A stretch of 64,000 bases of DNA from Roseateles depolymerans (GCF_003387155.1 NZ_QUMT01000005.1:124001-188000); one strand, 5' to 3'. Positions 1 to 10,852 are shown, counted from the stretch's first letter. Notes: generated from the letters alone by a model not told the origin. A program made the numbers and translations.

Positions 1-2
1 AG

Positions 3-332
3 CGCAGCGCCGAGGCGGCCAAGCAGATCAAGAGCCTGATCACCACCAGCGGCGAACGGGTGGAATCCGGCGCGCGACTGGTGAGTGACACCGGCGCCGC
101 CATGCAGGCCATCGTCACCAGCGTGCGCCGCGTGACCGACATCATTGGCGAGATCTCCACCGCCGCTCATGAGCAGGCACAGGGCGTCTCCCGCATCAAT
201 GGCGCCGTGGCGCAGCTGGACCAGGGCACGCAGCAGAACGCCGCGCTGGTCGAGGAAAGCACCGCCGCTGCGGAAAGCCTGCGCGAGCAGGCCCACCGTT
301 TGGTGGAACAGGTCGGCCGCTTCCGCGTCTGA
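3..332 (+). CDS. Methyl-accepting chemotaxis protein, C-terminal fragment
   Basis: Only the last 109 codons are present; the gene enters from the left edge in the frame that starts at base 3. The visible protein opens with a stretch (RSAEAAKQIKSLI) matching the end of the highly conserved hairpin tip of the MCP signalling domain. It continues through the descending helix, with Ala/Glu/Gln-rich heptads such as the HEQAQGVSRINGAVAQLDQ stretch that typify the methylation helix and bind CheW/CheA-coupled arrays. The protein ends RFRV. The sensory domain and membrane segments lie outside the window, so the ligand cannot be guessed. A strong terminator follows directly, so this is the last gene of its transcript. 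Confidence 0.9.
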   Translation, partial: RSAEAAKQIKSLITTSGERVESGARLVSDTGAAMQAIVTSVRRVTDIIGEISTAAHEQAQGVSRINGAVAQLDQGTQQNAALVEESTAAAESLREQAHRLVEQVGRFRV

Positions 333-370
333 CGCAGCGCCGTCGGGCGGGAGCCCGGCCTAGACGCAAC

Positions 371-402
371 ATGGGACCGCCGAGGCGGTCCCATTTGTTT
401 TG
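371..402 (+). terminator. Rho-independent terminator after the chemotaxis receptor
   Basis: An 11-bp perfect stem (ATGGGACCGCC with its complement at 384-394) with a two-base centre is followed by a T-rich run, TTTGTTTT. It lies 39 bp after the receptor stop codon and before the convergent puuD end. Confidence 0.8.
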
Positions 403-453
403 GTGCAGGGTTCGGCGCATCGGCCCACACAGCGTCACAGCGTCACAGCGTGC

Positions 454-1779
454 TCAGCGAGATTTGAACCAGCGCCCCAGCACCGCCCGCTCTTCTTCGG
501 TGATGCCCGTTGCGTTGTTCAGCGGCATGGCCTTTTGCACCACAGCTTGCTGGTAGATGTCCTGCGCATGCTGCTCGATCAGCTCCGGCGTGTGCAGCTG
601 GATGCGCTTGGGCGCCAGCGCGGCGTTGTGGCAGGACTGACAGCGGTTGTGGATGATGGACTGCACCTGCTCAAAGCTGGGTGGCCCGTCGGGCGCCGCA
701 GTGCCAGCGCTTGCCACAGCGCTTGCCCCAGCACTTGGGCCCGCACTTGAGCCAATGCTCGACCCTGCGCTTGAGCCAGTGTTGGCGCCCAAGGCCGACG
801 CTGACGCTGACGCTGACGTCGATGACGATGCCGACACCGGCAAGGACGACGGCGCCAGCCCAACGATCAACCCCATCAGCAGCACCCCCACCCCCACCAG
901 CAGCGGCCACGCATTCACCCCCTTGTGGCGCTTCACGAACCAGGTGCGCACCAGCGCCCCCACCAGCATCAGTGCGATCAGCACCAGCCAGTTCCACGCA
1001 TGGCTGTAGAGCATGCCGTAGTGGTTGGACAGCATCGCGATCAGCACCGGCAGCGTGAAGTAGGTGTTGTGCACGCTGCGTTGCTTGCCACGCTGACCGA
1101 AGATCGGGTCCACCGGCCGTCCGGCACGCATGTCCTCGATGACCTGTTTCTGGCCGGGAATGATCCAGAAGAAGACGTTGGCCGTCATCATCGTGGCCAT
1201 CATCGCGCCGACGATCAGGAAGGCCGCACGCCCCGCAAACAGCTGGCAGGCCCCCCACGCGGCCACCGCGATCACCACCGCCACCAGGCCCAGCACCCGC
1301 CCGTCGTGGCCGATGCTGCCATCGGCCTGGCGGCCAAAGCGCCGGCAGATCTGGTCGTACAGCAGCCAGCCTCCCGCCAGAAAGCACAAAGCGCCGGTCA
1401 CCGCGGCCGGGGCGCTCCAGTCATGCACCCGTTTGTCGATCAGGTAGGTGTCGGCATTCAAGAGGTAGAGCAGCGCAAACAGCGCAAAGCCGCTCATCCA
1501 GGTCCAGTAGCTTTCCCAATAGAACCAGTGCAGGTGCTTGGGCAGGTGGGCCGGCGCCACCAGGTATTTCTGCGGGTTGTAGAAGCCCCCGCCGTGCACC
1601 GCCCATAGTTCACCACCCACGCCCCGGGCGCGCAGGTCGTCGCTGGTGGGCGGCACCAGATGGTTGTCCAGCCAGACGAAATAGAACGAGGCGCCAATCC
1701 AGGCAATGGCCACCACCACATGCAGCCAGCGCAGCAGCAGGTTGGCCCAGTCGAGCAGATAACTGTCCATCAGAGACAT
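454..1779 (-). CDS. puuD: Urate hydroxylase PuuD, membrane protein with cytochrome c tail
   Basis: This 441-residue protein is predicted to oxidise urate to 5-hydroxyisourate in the cytoplasmic membrane, passing electrons to its own C-terminal haem domain. Multiple hydrophobic helices fill about residues 10-310, starting with the LLLRWLHVVVAIAWIGASFY-type first helix typical of the PuuD/DUF989 family. A cytochrome c domain at about 370-441 has the haem site CQSCH near residue 380 and a likely axial Met in QKAMPLNN. Between them lies a long Ser/Ala/Gly-rich low-complexity linker (about residues 318-365). The gene is transcribed away from xdhC; the 98-bp gap between them holds a copy of the AAAGTGTATAC half-site also found before uraH and the GntR gene. 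This suggests control by that regulator. Confidence 0.92.
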   Translation of the reverse strand: MSLMDSYLLDWANLLLRWLHVVVAIAWIGASFYFVWLDNHLVPPTSDDLRARGVGGELWAVHGGGFYNPQKYLVAPAHLPKHLHWFYWESYWTWMSGFALFALLYLLNADTYLIDKRVHDWSAPAAVTGALCFLAGGWLLYDQICRRFGRQADGSIGHDGRVLGLVAVVIAVAAWGACQLFAGRAAFLIVGAMMATMMTANVFFWIIPGQKQVIEDMRAGRPVDPIFGQRGKQRSVHNTYFTLPVLIAMLSNHYGMLYSHAWNWLVLIALMLVGALVRTWFVKRHKGVNAWPLLVGVGVLLMGLIVGLAPSSLPVSASSSTSASASASALGANTGSSAGSSIGSSAGPSAGASAVASAGTAAPDGPPSFEQVQSIIHNRCQSCHNAALAPKRIQLHTPELIEQHAQDIYQQAVVQKAMPLNNATGITEEERAVLGRWFKSR

Positions 1780-1865
1780 TCTTCAGACACCGGATCACCA
1801 CAGCGGGCGCTGTGATCCGGCCGAGCGTCGCGCTTGTGTGTCCTGGGCGCCGCGGCGACGGGGTG

Positions 1866-1879
1866 AAAGTGTATACGTC
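1866..1879. promoter_or_regulatory. Half-conserved GntR-type operator upstream of puuD
   Basis: AAAGTGTATAC is identical over 11 bases to the palindromic site at 3086-3096, but the second half is degenerate (GTC in place of ACT). It sits about 87 bp upstream of puuD and touches the xdhC stop codon. A role as a second binding site for the GntR regulator encoded at 3110 is inferred from sequence identity and gene context only. Confidence 0.5.
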
Positions 1880-2687
1880 AGTCCTGCATCAGTTGCGCCA
1901 CCGCGGCCAGCGCCACCACCTCCGGCTGCTTGCCGTGGATGCCCGGAATGCCGATCGGGCTGACGACACGGGCCAGTTCCGCTTCGGTGAAGCCTCGCGC
2001 CTCCAGCCGGTGGCGGAAGGCCGCCCATTTGCTCTTGCTGCCGATGAGGCCGATGGAATGCAGGTCTGCCTGCTCACGCTGCCGCTTCAAACAGGCCGCG
2101 AGGATGTCCAGGTCTTCCGCATGGCTGAAGCTCATGATCAGCACCCGCGACCCGGGCTCGATCGACGGCACCGCCGCCTGCACCGGCTCGGACTGCTCCG
2201 CCCGCACGTTGTCCGGCAGCGGGTCCAGGAAGACGCCTTCCCGGCTGTCCAGCCATTGCACCCGTGCTGGCAGGCGGGAGAGCAGCGTCACGATCGCCCG
2301 CCCCACATGCCCGCCCCCGAACAGCGCCACCGGCCGCCAGCCCTGCTGGCTGCCCAGACGTTCGTCCAGACCGGCGATGGCCGCGCCATCGAGCCATTCA
2401 AAATCCAGCCACACCACGCCGCCGCAGCACTGCCCCAGATTCACGCCCAGCGCAAACCGCTGGCGGGGCTCCAGCACACGCCCCGCCGCCAACGCCGCAC
2501 GGGCGCGGGCAATGGCCTCGAACTCCAGTTGGCCGCCGCCGATGGTGCTGATCACTTCGGATGGCGTCACCGCCATCCAGGCACCGACCTCCCGCGGCCC
2601 GCTGCCATCCACCCGGCCCACCCGCACCAGCACCGCCGGCGCATGGGCCAGCCGCAGGGCCAGGGTCTGCCAGGGGCGAAGCGCCAT
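1878..2687 (-). CDS. xdhC: Xanthine dehydrogenase accessory protein XdhC
   Basis: This 269-residue protein belongs to the XdhC/CoxI family, which binds the molybdenum cofactor, promotes its sulfuration and inserts it into xanthine dehydrogenase. The N-terminal part (about 1-75) is the XdhC/CoxI domain; from about residue 100 there is a Rossmann-like domain with the LFGGGHVGRAIV glycine-rich loop. The start at 2687 was chosen over the longer open frame because MALRPWQTLALRL begins the family homology. The upstream codons overlap uraH and are Arg/Pro-rich noise. One base separates this gene from the uraH stop, so the two are co-transcribed. No xdhA or xdhB is in the window, so the dehydrogenase itself must be encoded elsewhere. 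Confidence 0.88.
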   Translation of the reverse strand: MALRPWQTLALRLAHAPAVLVRVGRVDGSGPREVGAWMAVTPSEVISTIGGGQLEFEAIARARAALAAGRVLEPRQRFALGVNLGQCCGGVVWLDFEWLDGAAIAGLDERLGSQQGWRPVALFGGGHVGRAIVTLLSRLPARVQWLDSREGVFLDPLPDNVRAEQSEPVQAAVPSIEPGSRVLIMSFSHAEDLDILAACLKRQREQADLHSIGLIGSKSKWAAFRHRLEARGFTEAELARVVSPIGIPGIHGKQPEVVALAAVAQLMQD

Positions 2688-2688
2688 G

Positions 2689-3045
2689 TCAGCTGCCCCG
2701 GTAGGTGGAATAGGACCAGGGGCTGGCCAGCAGCGGCACGTGATAGTGGGCCGATGCGTCCGCAATGCCGAAGTCCAGCGGCACTTCATCCAGGAAGGGC
2801 GGCTGCGGCAGCGACACGCCACGCCCGCTGAAATACCCCGCCACCGCAAAGACGAGCCGGTAACGGCCGGTGCGCAGCGCCTCGCCTTCCAGCAACGGCG
2901 CGTCGGCGCGGCCATCCGCATTCAGATGCAGCGACTTGAGCAACTGCGGCTCGCCCGCCCCCTCCAGACGGAACAGGCGGACCGACATGCCCGCCGCAGG
3001 GGCGCCATGCATCGTGTCCAGGACGTGGGTGGTGAGCTTGCCCAT
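2689..3045 (-). CDS. uraH: 5-Hydroxyisourate hydrolase (transthyretin-like)
   Basis: This 118-residue protein hydrolyses 5-hydroxyisourate, the product of PuuD, to OHCU. It starts [14 protein letters not shown], the family signature with the active-site His, and ends with YRGS, the C-terminal tetrapeptide that separates HIU hydrolases from animal transthyretin. The length is normal for the family. The longer upstream frame was rejected because it runs through the divergent GntR gene. The 64-bp gap to that gene holds a perfect 12-bp palindrome. UraH and xdhC form a two-gene operon. Confidence 0.93.
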   Translation of the reverse strand: MGKLTTHVLDTMHGAPAAGMSVRLFRLEGAGEPQLLKSLHLNADGRADAPLLEGEALRTGRYRLVFAVAGYFSGRGVSLPQPPFLDEVPLDFGIADASAHYHVPLLASPWSYSTYRGS

Positions 3046-3087
3046 CGAGCGTCGGCGCTCAGCGCCGCAAGGTTGTGAATGAGCCAA

Positions 3088-3099
3088 AGTGTATACACT
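3088..3099. promoter_or_regulatory. Perfect palindromic operator between uraH and the GntR gene
   Basis: AGTGTATACACT is a 12-bp perfect palindrome centred in the 64-bp divergent intergenic region. Its form, GTNTATAC-like with a central TA, fits FadR-type GntR operators. Both divergent genes could be controlled from it, including autoregulation of the adjacent regulator. The exact operator was recognised from sequence symmetry, not from experiment. Confidence 0.7.
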
Positions 3100-3109
3100 C
3101 CGGAACACA

Positions 3110-3826
3110 ATGAGCGTGTCGCCCCTGTCTTCTTCTGCCTCCGCTGGCCTGCCCGCAGGCGGCTCGGTCACCGAGCGGATCACCGCCGCCGTCACCCAGG
3201 CCATCGTCGAGCGGCGCCTGATGCCCGGCACCAAGCTGGTGGAACAGCAGTTGGCCGACATCTTCCAGTGCTCCCGCACCCTTGTACGCCAGGCCCTGAA
3301 CCAGCTCAGCCGGGACCGTCTTGTCAAGCTGGAGCCGGCCCGCGGGGCCTTCGTGGCCGAACCCGGTGTGGAGGAAGCGCGCCAGGTCTTCGAGGTGCGC
3401 AAGATGCTGGAGTCCGCCATGCTGGCCGACCTCTGCGAGCGCATCACGCCGGCCCAACTGCGTCAGTTGCGCAGCCATCTCAAGCAGGAGCGGGAGGCCG
3501 TCCGCCGCACGGATGTCCCCGGCCGCACCCGGCTGCTGGCCGACTTCCATGTGGTGCTGGCCCGCATGCAGGGCAATGCCGTGCTGGCGCAGATCCTGGC
3601 CGACCTGCTCTCCCGCAGTTCCCTCATCGCCTTGATGTACCAGAGCTCCCATTCCGCCGCCGAATCCCAGGCCGAGCACGAAGCCATCGTGGACGCGCTG
3701 GAGGCCCGTGACCAGGCGGCCGTACTGCGCCTGCTGGACAGCCATCTGGGCAATGTCGAGGCCAACCTGCGGCTGCATCCCCGGGTGCAGGACCTCAAGG
3801 CGGTGCTTGCACCCAACCGCCCCTGA
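3110..3826 (+). CDS. GntR-family (FadR/FCD) transcriptional regulator of purine catabolism
   Basis: This 238-residue protein has an N-terminal winged helix-turn-helix at about residues 20-85, with [20 protein letters not shown] as the recognition region. A C-terminal helical FCD ligand domain spans about 95-220 and carries the Arg/His/Asp residues expected for a metal or ligand pocket ([31 protein letters not shown]). The start ATG at 3110 was preferred to the GTG at 3089 because the latter lies inside the palindromic operator. The gene is divergent from uraH-xdhC and upstream of puuE, so it probably represses the ureide pathway and responds to urate or a downstream intermediate. That ligand is an inference. 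Confidence 0.88.
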   Translation: MSVSPLSSSASAGLPAGGSVTERITAAVTQAIVERRLMPGTKLVEQQLADIFQCSRTLVRQALNQLSRDRLVKLEPARGAFVAEPGVEEARQVFEVRKMLESAMLADLCERITPAQLRQLRSHLKQEREAVRRTDVPGRTRLLADFHVVLARMQGNAVLAQILADLLSRSSLIALMYQSSHSAAESQAEHEAIVDALEARDQAAVLRLLDSHLGNVEANLRLHPRVQDLKAVLAPNRP

Positions 3827-3852
3827 CCGCGACGATTCCCGGAGACCCCCTC

Positions 3853-4836
3853 ATGCCCATGGCCCCCGCACCGTCCCCCGCCTCCCTGCAGCGATCGCCC
3901 GGCTATCCGCGGGACCTGATCGGCTACGGAGAGCATCCCCCGCAGGCCCAGTGGCCCGGTCAGGCCCGCATCGCCGTGCAATTCGTCTTGAACTATGAGG
4001 AAGGCGGCGAGAACTCCGTGCTGCACGGTGATGCCGGCAGCGAGCAGTTCCTCTCCGAGATGTTCAATCCGGCCGCCTACCCCGCCCGCCACCTGAGCAT
4101 GGAGGGCATCTACGAATACGGCTCCCGCGTGGGGGTGTGGCGGCTGCTGCGTGAATTCGAGAAACGCGCCCTGCCGTTGACGGTGTTCGGCGTGTCGATG
4201 GCGCTGGAGCGGCATCCGGAGCTGACGCAGGCGCTGGTGCAGCTGCATCACGAGATCGCCTGCCACGGCTGGCGCTGGATCCACTACCAGGGCATGGACG
4301 AAGCCACCGAGCGCCAGCACATGGAAACCGGCATGGACATCCTGCAGCGCCTGACCGGCGAGCGGCCGGCCGGCTGGTACACCGGCCGCGACAGTCCCAA
4401 CACCCGTCGCCTGGTGGCGGACTTCGGCGGCTTTGAATACGACAGCGACTACTACGGGGACGACCTGCCCTTCTGGCTGCAGGTGCGCAAGACCGATGGC
4501 TCGCTGGCGCCGCATCTGGTGGTGCCCTACACCCTGGACTGCAACGACATGCGCTTTGCCCTGCCGCAAGGCTTCAGCCACGGCGATGAATTCTTCGAGT
4601 ACCTGCGCGACAGCTTCGACGTGCTCTATGCCGAAGGTGCGGAGCATCCGAAGATGATGAGCATCGGCATGCACTGCCGCCTGCTGGGCCGGCCCGGCCG
4701 CATGCGGGCGCTGCAGCGCTTCCTGGACCACATCGAGAAACATGACCGGGTCTGGATCACCCGCCGCGTGGACATCGCCCGCCACTGGCGCCAGACCCAT
4801 CCCTTCGATCCCGCCACCGCCTTTGTCTGGGGCTGA
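3853..4836 (+). CDS. puuE: Allantoinase PuuE (polysaccharide deacetylase fold)
   Basis: This 327-residue protein belongs to the metal-independent PuuE type of allantoinase, which opens (S)-allantoin to allantoate. The family is built on the NodB/polysaccharide deacetylase fold. The family features are clear: YPRDLIGYGEHPPQAQWPG near the N-terminus, NYEEGGENSVLHGD, HEIACHGWRWI and a C-terminal SIGMHCRLLGRPGR segment. An upstream GGAG lies a suitable distance before the ATG. It follows the GntR gene by 26 bp and precedes the UraD-AllC fusion by 15 bp, so the three probably form one transcript. Confidence 0.93.
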   Translation: MPMAPAPSPASLQRSPGYPRDLIGYGEHPPQAQWPGQARIAVQFVLNYEEGGENSVLHGDAGSEQFLSEMFNPAAYPARHLSMEGIYEYGSRVGVWRLLREFEKRALPLTVFGVSMALERHPELTQALVQLHHEIACHGWRWIHYQGMDEATERQHMETGMDILQRLTGERPAGWYTGRDSPNTRRLVADFGGFEYDSDYYGDDLPFWLQVRKTDGSLAPHLVVPYTLDCNDMRFALPQGFSHGDEFFEYLRDSFDVLYAEGAEHPKMMSIGMHCRLLGRPGRMRALQRFLDHIEKHDRVWITRRVDIARHWRQTHPFDPATAFVWG

Positions 4837-4851
4837 GCCCCGAGCCCTACG

Positions 4852-6684
4852 ATGAGCAGCATTCCCGCAAGCGCCTCCGGCGCCCCAAGCCCCACCCCTG
4901 CGTCCGCCTCGCCGCTGACCCTGGCCCAGCTGGCCACGGCCGACGAAGCCGGCTTCGTGGCCGCCCTGGACGGCATCTACGAGCACTCGCCCTGGATCGC
5001 CCAGCGCGCCCATGCCCGTCAGCCCGCCGGCGGATTCACCAGCCTGGCGGGCCTCAAGCAAGCACTGGCCGAAGTGGTGCGCACCGCCACCACGGACGAG
5101 CAACTCGGCCTGATCCGCGCCCATCCGGAACTGGCCGGCAAGGCGATGGTGGACAACAGCCTGACCGCCGAATCCAGCCAGGAGCAGAGCAAGGCCGGCC
5201 TGACCCACTGCACGCCGGAAGAATTCAAGCAGCTCCAGCAGCTCAATGCCGATTACAACGCGCGCTTCGGCTGGCCCTTCATCCTGGCGGTGCGAGGGCC
5301 GCGAGGCCTGGGGCTGAGTCGGCAGCAGATCATCGACACCTTCGCGCGCCGACTGCTGGGCCACCCGGACGTGGAACGGGCCGAATGCCTGCGCAACATC
5401 CACCGCATCGCCGAGATCCGCCTGAATGACCGCTTCGGGGTGCGTCCTGCCCTCGGGGAACAGGTGTGGGACTGGGCCGAATCGCTGGCGCGGTTTTCCG
5501 ACCCGGGGTTTGCCGAGCAGGGCCAGCTCACCGTCACCTACCTGACCGAGGCGCATCGAGCCACGGCGACGCAGTTGATGGCCTGGATGCGGCAATGCGG
5601 TTTCGACGAGGTCTCGCTCGATGCAGTGGGCAACGTGGTGGGCCTCTATCACGGCCACTCGCCGGATGCACCGCGCCTGCTCACCGGCAGCCACTACGAC
5701 ACGGTGCGCAACGGCGGCAAGTACGACGGGCGGCTGGGCATCCTGGTGCCGATGGCCTGCGTGCGCGAGCTGCATCTGCAAGGGCGCCGGCTGGACTGCG
5801 GCATCGAGGTCGTCGGCTTTGCCGAAGAGGAAGGCCAGCGGTATGGCGCCACCTTCCTCGGCTCCAGTGCCCTCACCGGCCACTTCGACCCGGCCTGGCT
5901 GGACCAGCGCGACACCGACGGCGTCACCATGCGCGAGGCCATGCTGCACGCCGGCTTGCCCGGCACCATGGCGGCCATCGAGACCCTGCGGCGGGATCCG
6001 TCGCGGTACCTGGGCTTCGTCGAGGTCCACATCGAACAAGGCCCGGTGCTGGCCGAGCTGGACCTGCCACTGGGCGTGGTCACCTCCATCAACGGCAGCG
6101 TCCGCTACGTGGGCGAGGTGCGCGGCCTGGCCTCCCACGCCGGCACCACGCCGATGGATCGCCGCCGGGACGCGGCCGCCGCCGTGGCCGAGCTGATCCT
6201 CTTCGTGGAACAGCGGGCGGCCGCCATCCCCGATGCCGTCGGCACTGTCGGCCAACTGCAGGTGCCGGCCGGCTCCATCAATGTCGTGCCGGGACGCTGC
6301 CTGTTCAGCCTGGACCTGCGCGCCACCACCAATGAGGCCCGCGACCTGCTGGACCAGGACGTGCGTGCGGCGCTCGACGCCATCGCCCAGCGCCGCGGCG
6401 TGCATGTGCAGCTGCAGCGCACCATGGCCGTCCCCGCGGCCCCCAGCGCCCCCGCCTGGCAGCAGCGCTGGGAAGCCGCCGTGCAGGCCCTGGGACTGCC
6501 CGTCTACCGCATGCCGTCCGGCGCCGGCCACGACGCGATGAAGCTGCATGAAGTGATGCCGCAGGCCATGCTGTTCCAGCGCGGCCTGAACCTGGGCATC
6601 AGCCACAACCCGCTGGAGTCGGTCACCACCGACGACACCGAACTCTGCGTCCAGGCGTTCCTGGCGCTGCTGGAAGGTCTGTGA
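4852..6684 (+). CDS. Bifunctional OHCU decarboxylase / allantoate amidohydrolase (UraD-AllC fusion)
   Basis: Two enzymes are joined in one 610-residue chain. Residues about 20-180 are UraD, which decarboxylates OHCU to (S)-allantoin: it has HPELAGKA with the catalytic His, SQEQSKAGL and LNADYNARFGWPFI. Residues about 195-610 are AllC, an M20-type metal amidohydrolase that cleaves allantoate: it has GSHYDTVRNGGKYDG, the EEEGQRYGATFLGS glutamate pair, HIEQGPVL and a closing SHNPLES. The fusion joins the steps before and after PuuE, so allantoin made by one half returns to the other after PuuE action. Such fusions are known in Burkholderiales. No frameshift lies between the halves. The next gene starts 5 bp downstream. 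Confidence 0.93.
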   Translation: MSSIPASASGAPSPTPASASPLTLAQLATADEAGFVAALDGIYEHSPWIAQRAHARQPAGGFTSLAGLKQALAEVVRTATTDEQLGLIRAHPELAGKAMVDNSLTAESSQEQSKAGLTHCTPEEFKQLQQLNADYNARFGWPFILAVRGPRGLGLSRQQIIDTFARRLLGHPDVERAECLRNIHRIAEIRLNDRFGVRPALGEQVWDWAESLARFSDPGFAEQGQLTVTYLTEAHRATATQLMAWMRQCGFDEVSLDAVGNVVGLYHGHSPDAPRLLTGSHYDTVRNGGKYDGRLGILVPMACVRELHLQGRRLDCGIEVVGFAEEEGQRYGATFLGSSALTGHFDPAWLDQRDTDGVTMREAMLHAGLPGTMAAIETLRRDPSRYLGFVEVHIEQGPVLAELDLPLGVVTSINGSVRYVGEVRGLASHAGTTPMDRRRDAAAAVAELILFVEQRAAAIPDAVGTVGQLQVPAGSINVVPGRCLFSLDLRATTNEARDLLDQDVRAALDAIAQRRGVHVQLQRTMAVPAAPSAPAWQQRWEAAVQALGLPVYRMPSGAGHDAMKLHEVMPQAMLFQRGLNLGISHNPLESVTTDDTELCVQAFLALLEGL

Positions 6685-6688
6685 TCCC

Positions 6689-7966
6689 ATGAACCCCAAG
6701 AACGCCATGCCCCCGATGTCACCGATGTCCGAGATGACTGCCTACGAAGCCCTGGACGCCTGGATCGACGTCCACTTCAATGACGAGGTGGCCTACCTGC
6801 AGGCCCTGGTCCGCGTGCCCACCGACACCCCGCCCGGCAACAATGCGCCGCATGCCGAGCGCACCGCCGAGCTGCTCGACGCCATGGGGCTGACAGCGGA
6901 GCGGCATGCCGTCCCCGAGGCCGAGGTGCGCGACTACGGCCTGGCTTCGATCACCAACCTGATCGTGCGTCGCCGTTACGCCGAGGGTGGCCCGGTCGTG
7001 GCCCTGAACGCGCATGGCGACGTGGTGCCGCCGGGAGAAGGCTGGACCCATGATCCCTACGGCGCGCAGATCGAGGACGGCCAGCTCTACGGCCGCGCCG
7101 CTGCCGTCAGCAAGAGCGACTTCGCCACCTACACCTTCGCCCTGCGTGCGCTGGAGGCCCTGGGCCAACCGCTGCGCGGCGGCGTGGAACTGCACTTCAC
7201 CTATGACGAGGAATTCGGCGGCGAGCTCGGCCCCGGCTGGCTGCTGAAACAAGGCCTGACCCGCCCCGACCTGCTGCTGGCCGCCGGCTTCAGCTACCAG
7301 GTGGTGACCGCCCACAATGGCTGCCTGCAGATGGAGGTGACGCTGCACGGCAAGATGGCCCACGCCGCCATTCCGGACACCGGCGTCGACGCCCTGCAGG
7401 CCGCGGTCGTGCTGCTGCAGGCGCTGTATGCGCGCAATGCGGTCTACCGCGGCATCCGCTCGCAGGTGGCCGGCATCACCCATCCCTATCTGAATGTCGG
7501 CCGCATCGAAGGCGGCACCAACACCAATGTCGTGCCCGGCAAGGTGGTGCTCAAGCTCGACCGCCGCATGATTCCGGAAGAAGATCCGGTGGCGGTGGAA
7601 CAGGAGATCCGCGACGTCATCCAGACCGCAACCGCCAGCCTGCCGGGCATCACCGTGGACATCCGCCGCCTGCTGCTGGCCCGCGCGCTGCAACCGCTGC
7701 CCGGCAACCAGCCGCTGGTGGAGGCGCTACAGCGTCACGGCCAGGCCGTCTTCGGCGAGCCAGTGCCGACCTCCGGCACGCCGCTCTACACCGACGTGCG
7801 GCTGTACGGCGAGCACGGCATTCCCGCGGCCATCTACGGCGCCGGTCCGCGCACGGTGCTGGAGTCCCATGCCAAGCGGGCGGACGAGCGCCTGTCGCTG
7901 GAGGACCTTCGCCGCGCCACGAAGGTGGTGGCGCGCACGCTCTACGACCTGCTCAAAGCCGGATGA
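6689..7966 (+). CDS. M20 family metallohydrolase of the ureide operon
   Basis: This 425-residue protein has the M20 (ArgE/DapE/carboxypeptidase) layout. The first metal site is ALNAHGDVVPP (His109, Asp111) and the catalytic and metal glutamates are in YDEEFGGELGPG (Glu174-Glu175). A dimerisation lid domain spans about 210-320, with HGKMAHAAIPDTGVDA at its start. The usual bridging-Asp motif GRGxxDMKG reads GRAAAVSKSD here, with the Asp four residues later; this appears to mark a subfamily rather than damage. The gene starts 5 bp after uraD-allC, so it belongs to the same operon. It may act on a ureide product such as ureidoglycolate or an N-carbamoyl compound, but the substrate cannot be read from sequence. 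Confidence 0.8.
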   Translation: MNPKNAMPPMSPMSEMTAYEALDAWIDVHFNDEVAYLQALVRVPTDTPPGNNAPHAERTAELLDAMGLTAERHAVPEAEVRDYGLASITNLIVRRRYAEGGPVVALNAHGDVVPPGEGWTHDPYGAQIEDGQLYGRAAAVSKSDFATYTFALRALEALGQPLRGGVELHFTYDEEFGGELGPGWLLKQGLTRPDLLLAAGFSYQVVTAHNGCLQMEVTLHGKMAHAAIPDTGVDALQAAVVLLQALYARNAVYRGIRSQVAGITHPYLNVGRIEGGTNTNVVPGKVVLKLDRRMIPEEDPVAVEQEIRDVIQTATASLPGITVDIRRLLLARALQPLPGNQPLVEALQRHGQAVFGEPVPTSGTPLYTDVRLYGEHGIPAAIYGAGPRTVLESHAKRADERLSLEDLRRATKVVARTLYDLLKAG

Positions 7967-8133
7967 TCCGCGCGTGACCCGTCCCAGGGGCAGGCTTTGC
8001 CTGGGTAGTTCCCCTGAGTGACCGAAGTCATGCCCGCCCAGACTGTGCACAATGCCCGCACCGCACCCCGCCCGCCGGGGCCACGAGCCCCACGGCGCGG
8101 CGATGTCTCATCGACTCCCTGGAGTTCCGCTCA

Positions 8134-10374
<2,241 letters not shown>

Positions 10375-10562
10375 GGGTGACCGGCGGCTGAATCTGCCCG
10401 GAACTGACGGGGATAAACCGGCTACTTGTTTGGCTGGATTTGCCCCCGGTTCTCCACCGGACAGCCGTCGTCCGTGCGGCGAAGATGCTGCTCATGACGA
10501 CACGGCCTGACCCCACCCCCGTTGCTTCCACGCCCCGGCGTCCCGCAGACACGGTCTCGTGG

Positions 10563-10591
10563 GGAACCCGGCCGCCGCGCCACACCACTGT
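10563..10591 (+). promoter_or_regulatory. Candidate hrp box (HrpL-type promoter)
   Basis: GGAACC is followed after 16 bases by CCACTGT. The HrpL consensus in group I Hrp systems is GGAACC, 15-17 bases, CCACNNA; only the final A differs here. The site lies 262 bp upstream of the first of five effector-like genes, but a terminator at 10727-10758 stands between them. It could be a chance match. Confidence 0.25.
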
Positions 10592-10726
10592 GGCTTGATC
10601 GTCGCCCCTCAGACGCGCCCAGGATGCAGCCTGACCCAGGCTGCCCGGTCCGGCGCCCCTGCGCTTTCGCCACGCCGCAGCTCCACACCGGCCTGAACCG
10701 GTGTCCAGGCGGTGTCCCGCGCTCTT

Positions 10727-10758
10727 GCCCGGCTTGCATGTGCAGGCCGGGCTTTTTT
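10727..10758 (+). terminator. Rho-independent terminator
   Basis: GCCCGGC pairs with GCCGGGC across a 12-base loop that can itself pair (TTGCA with TGCAG through one wobble). Six T residues follow at 753-758. It probably ends the prolyl oligopeptidase transcript, though it lies 350 bp from that stop codon. Confidence 0.75.
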
Positions 10759-10852
10759 CTTGTCACCGTTCTTGTCACCATACGGATGCAATTGACCTAA
10801 GCTTGCGGCGCATGGGAGGCGCACTGCGGGCCGCCGCCGATGACTGAGCGGC

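Larger units (their letters stand above)
10375..10852. other. 478-bp intergenic region before the paralogous effector-like genes
   Basis: No convincing coding frame is seen here. The region holds a candidate HrpL-type hrp box at 10563-10591 (GGAACC, 16 bases, CCACTGT) and a strong terminator at 10727-10758. The last 94 bases before the first effector-like gene lack an obvious Shine-Dalgarno sequence. The small open frames on both strands are Arg/Pro-rich and look like shadows. Confidence 0.6.

Noticed and set aside
3463-6708. Long minus-strand open frame of 1081 codons
   Set aside because: It lies antisense to the GntR, puuE and uraD-allC genes, which have clear family motifs. The product is His/Gly/Gln-rich with no recognisable domain, as expected for antisense frames in GC-rich DNA.
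10422-10800. Small open frames on both strands in the 478-bp gap
   Set aside because: They are Arg/Pro/Gly-rich, without family resemblance, and one crosses the terminator at 10727.
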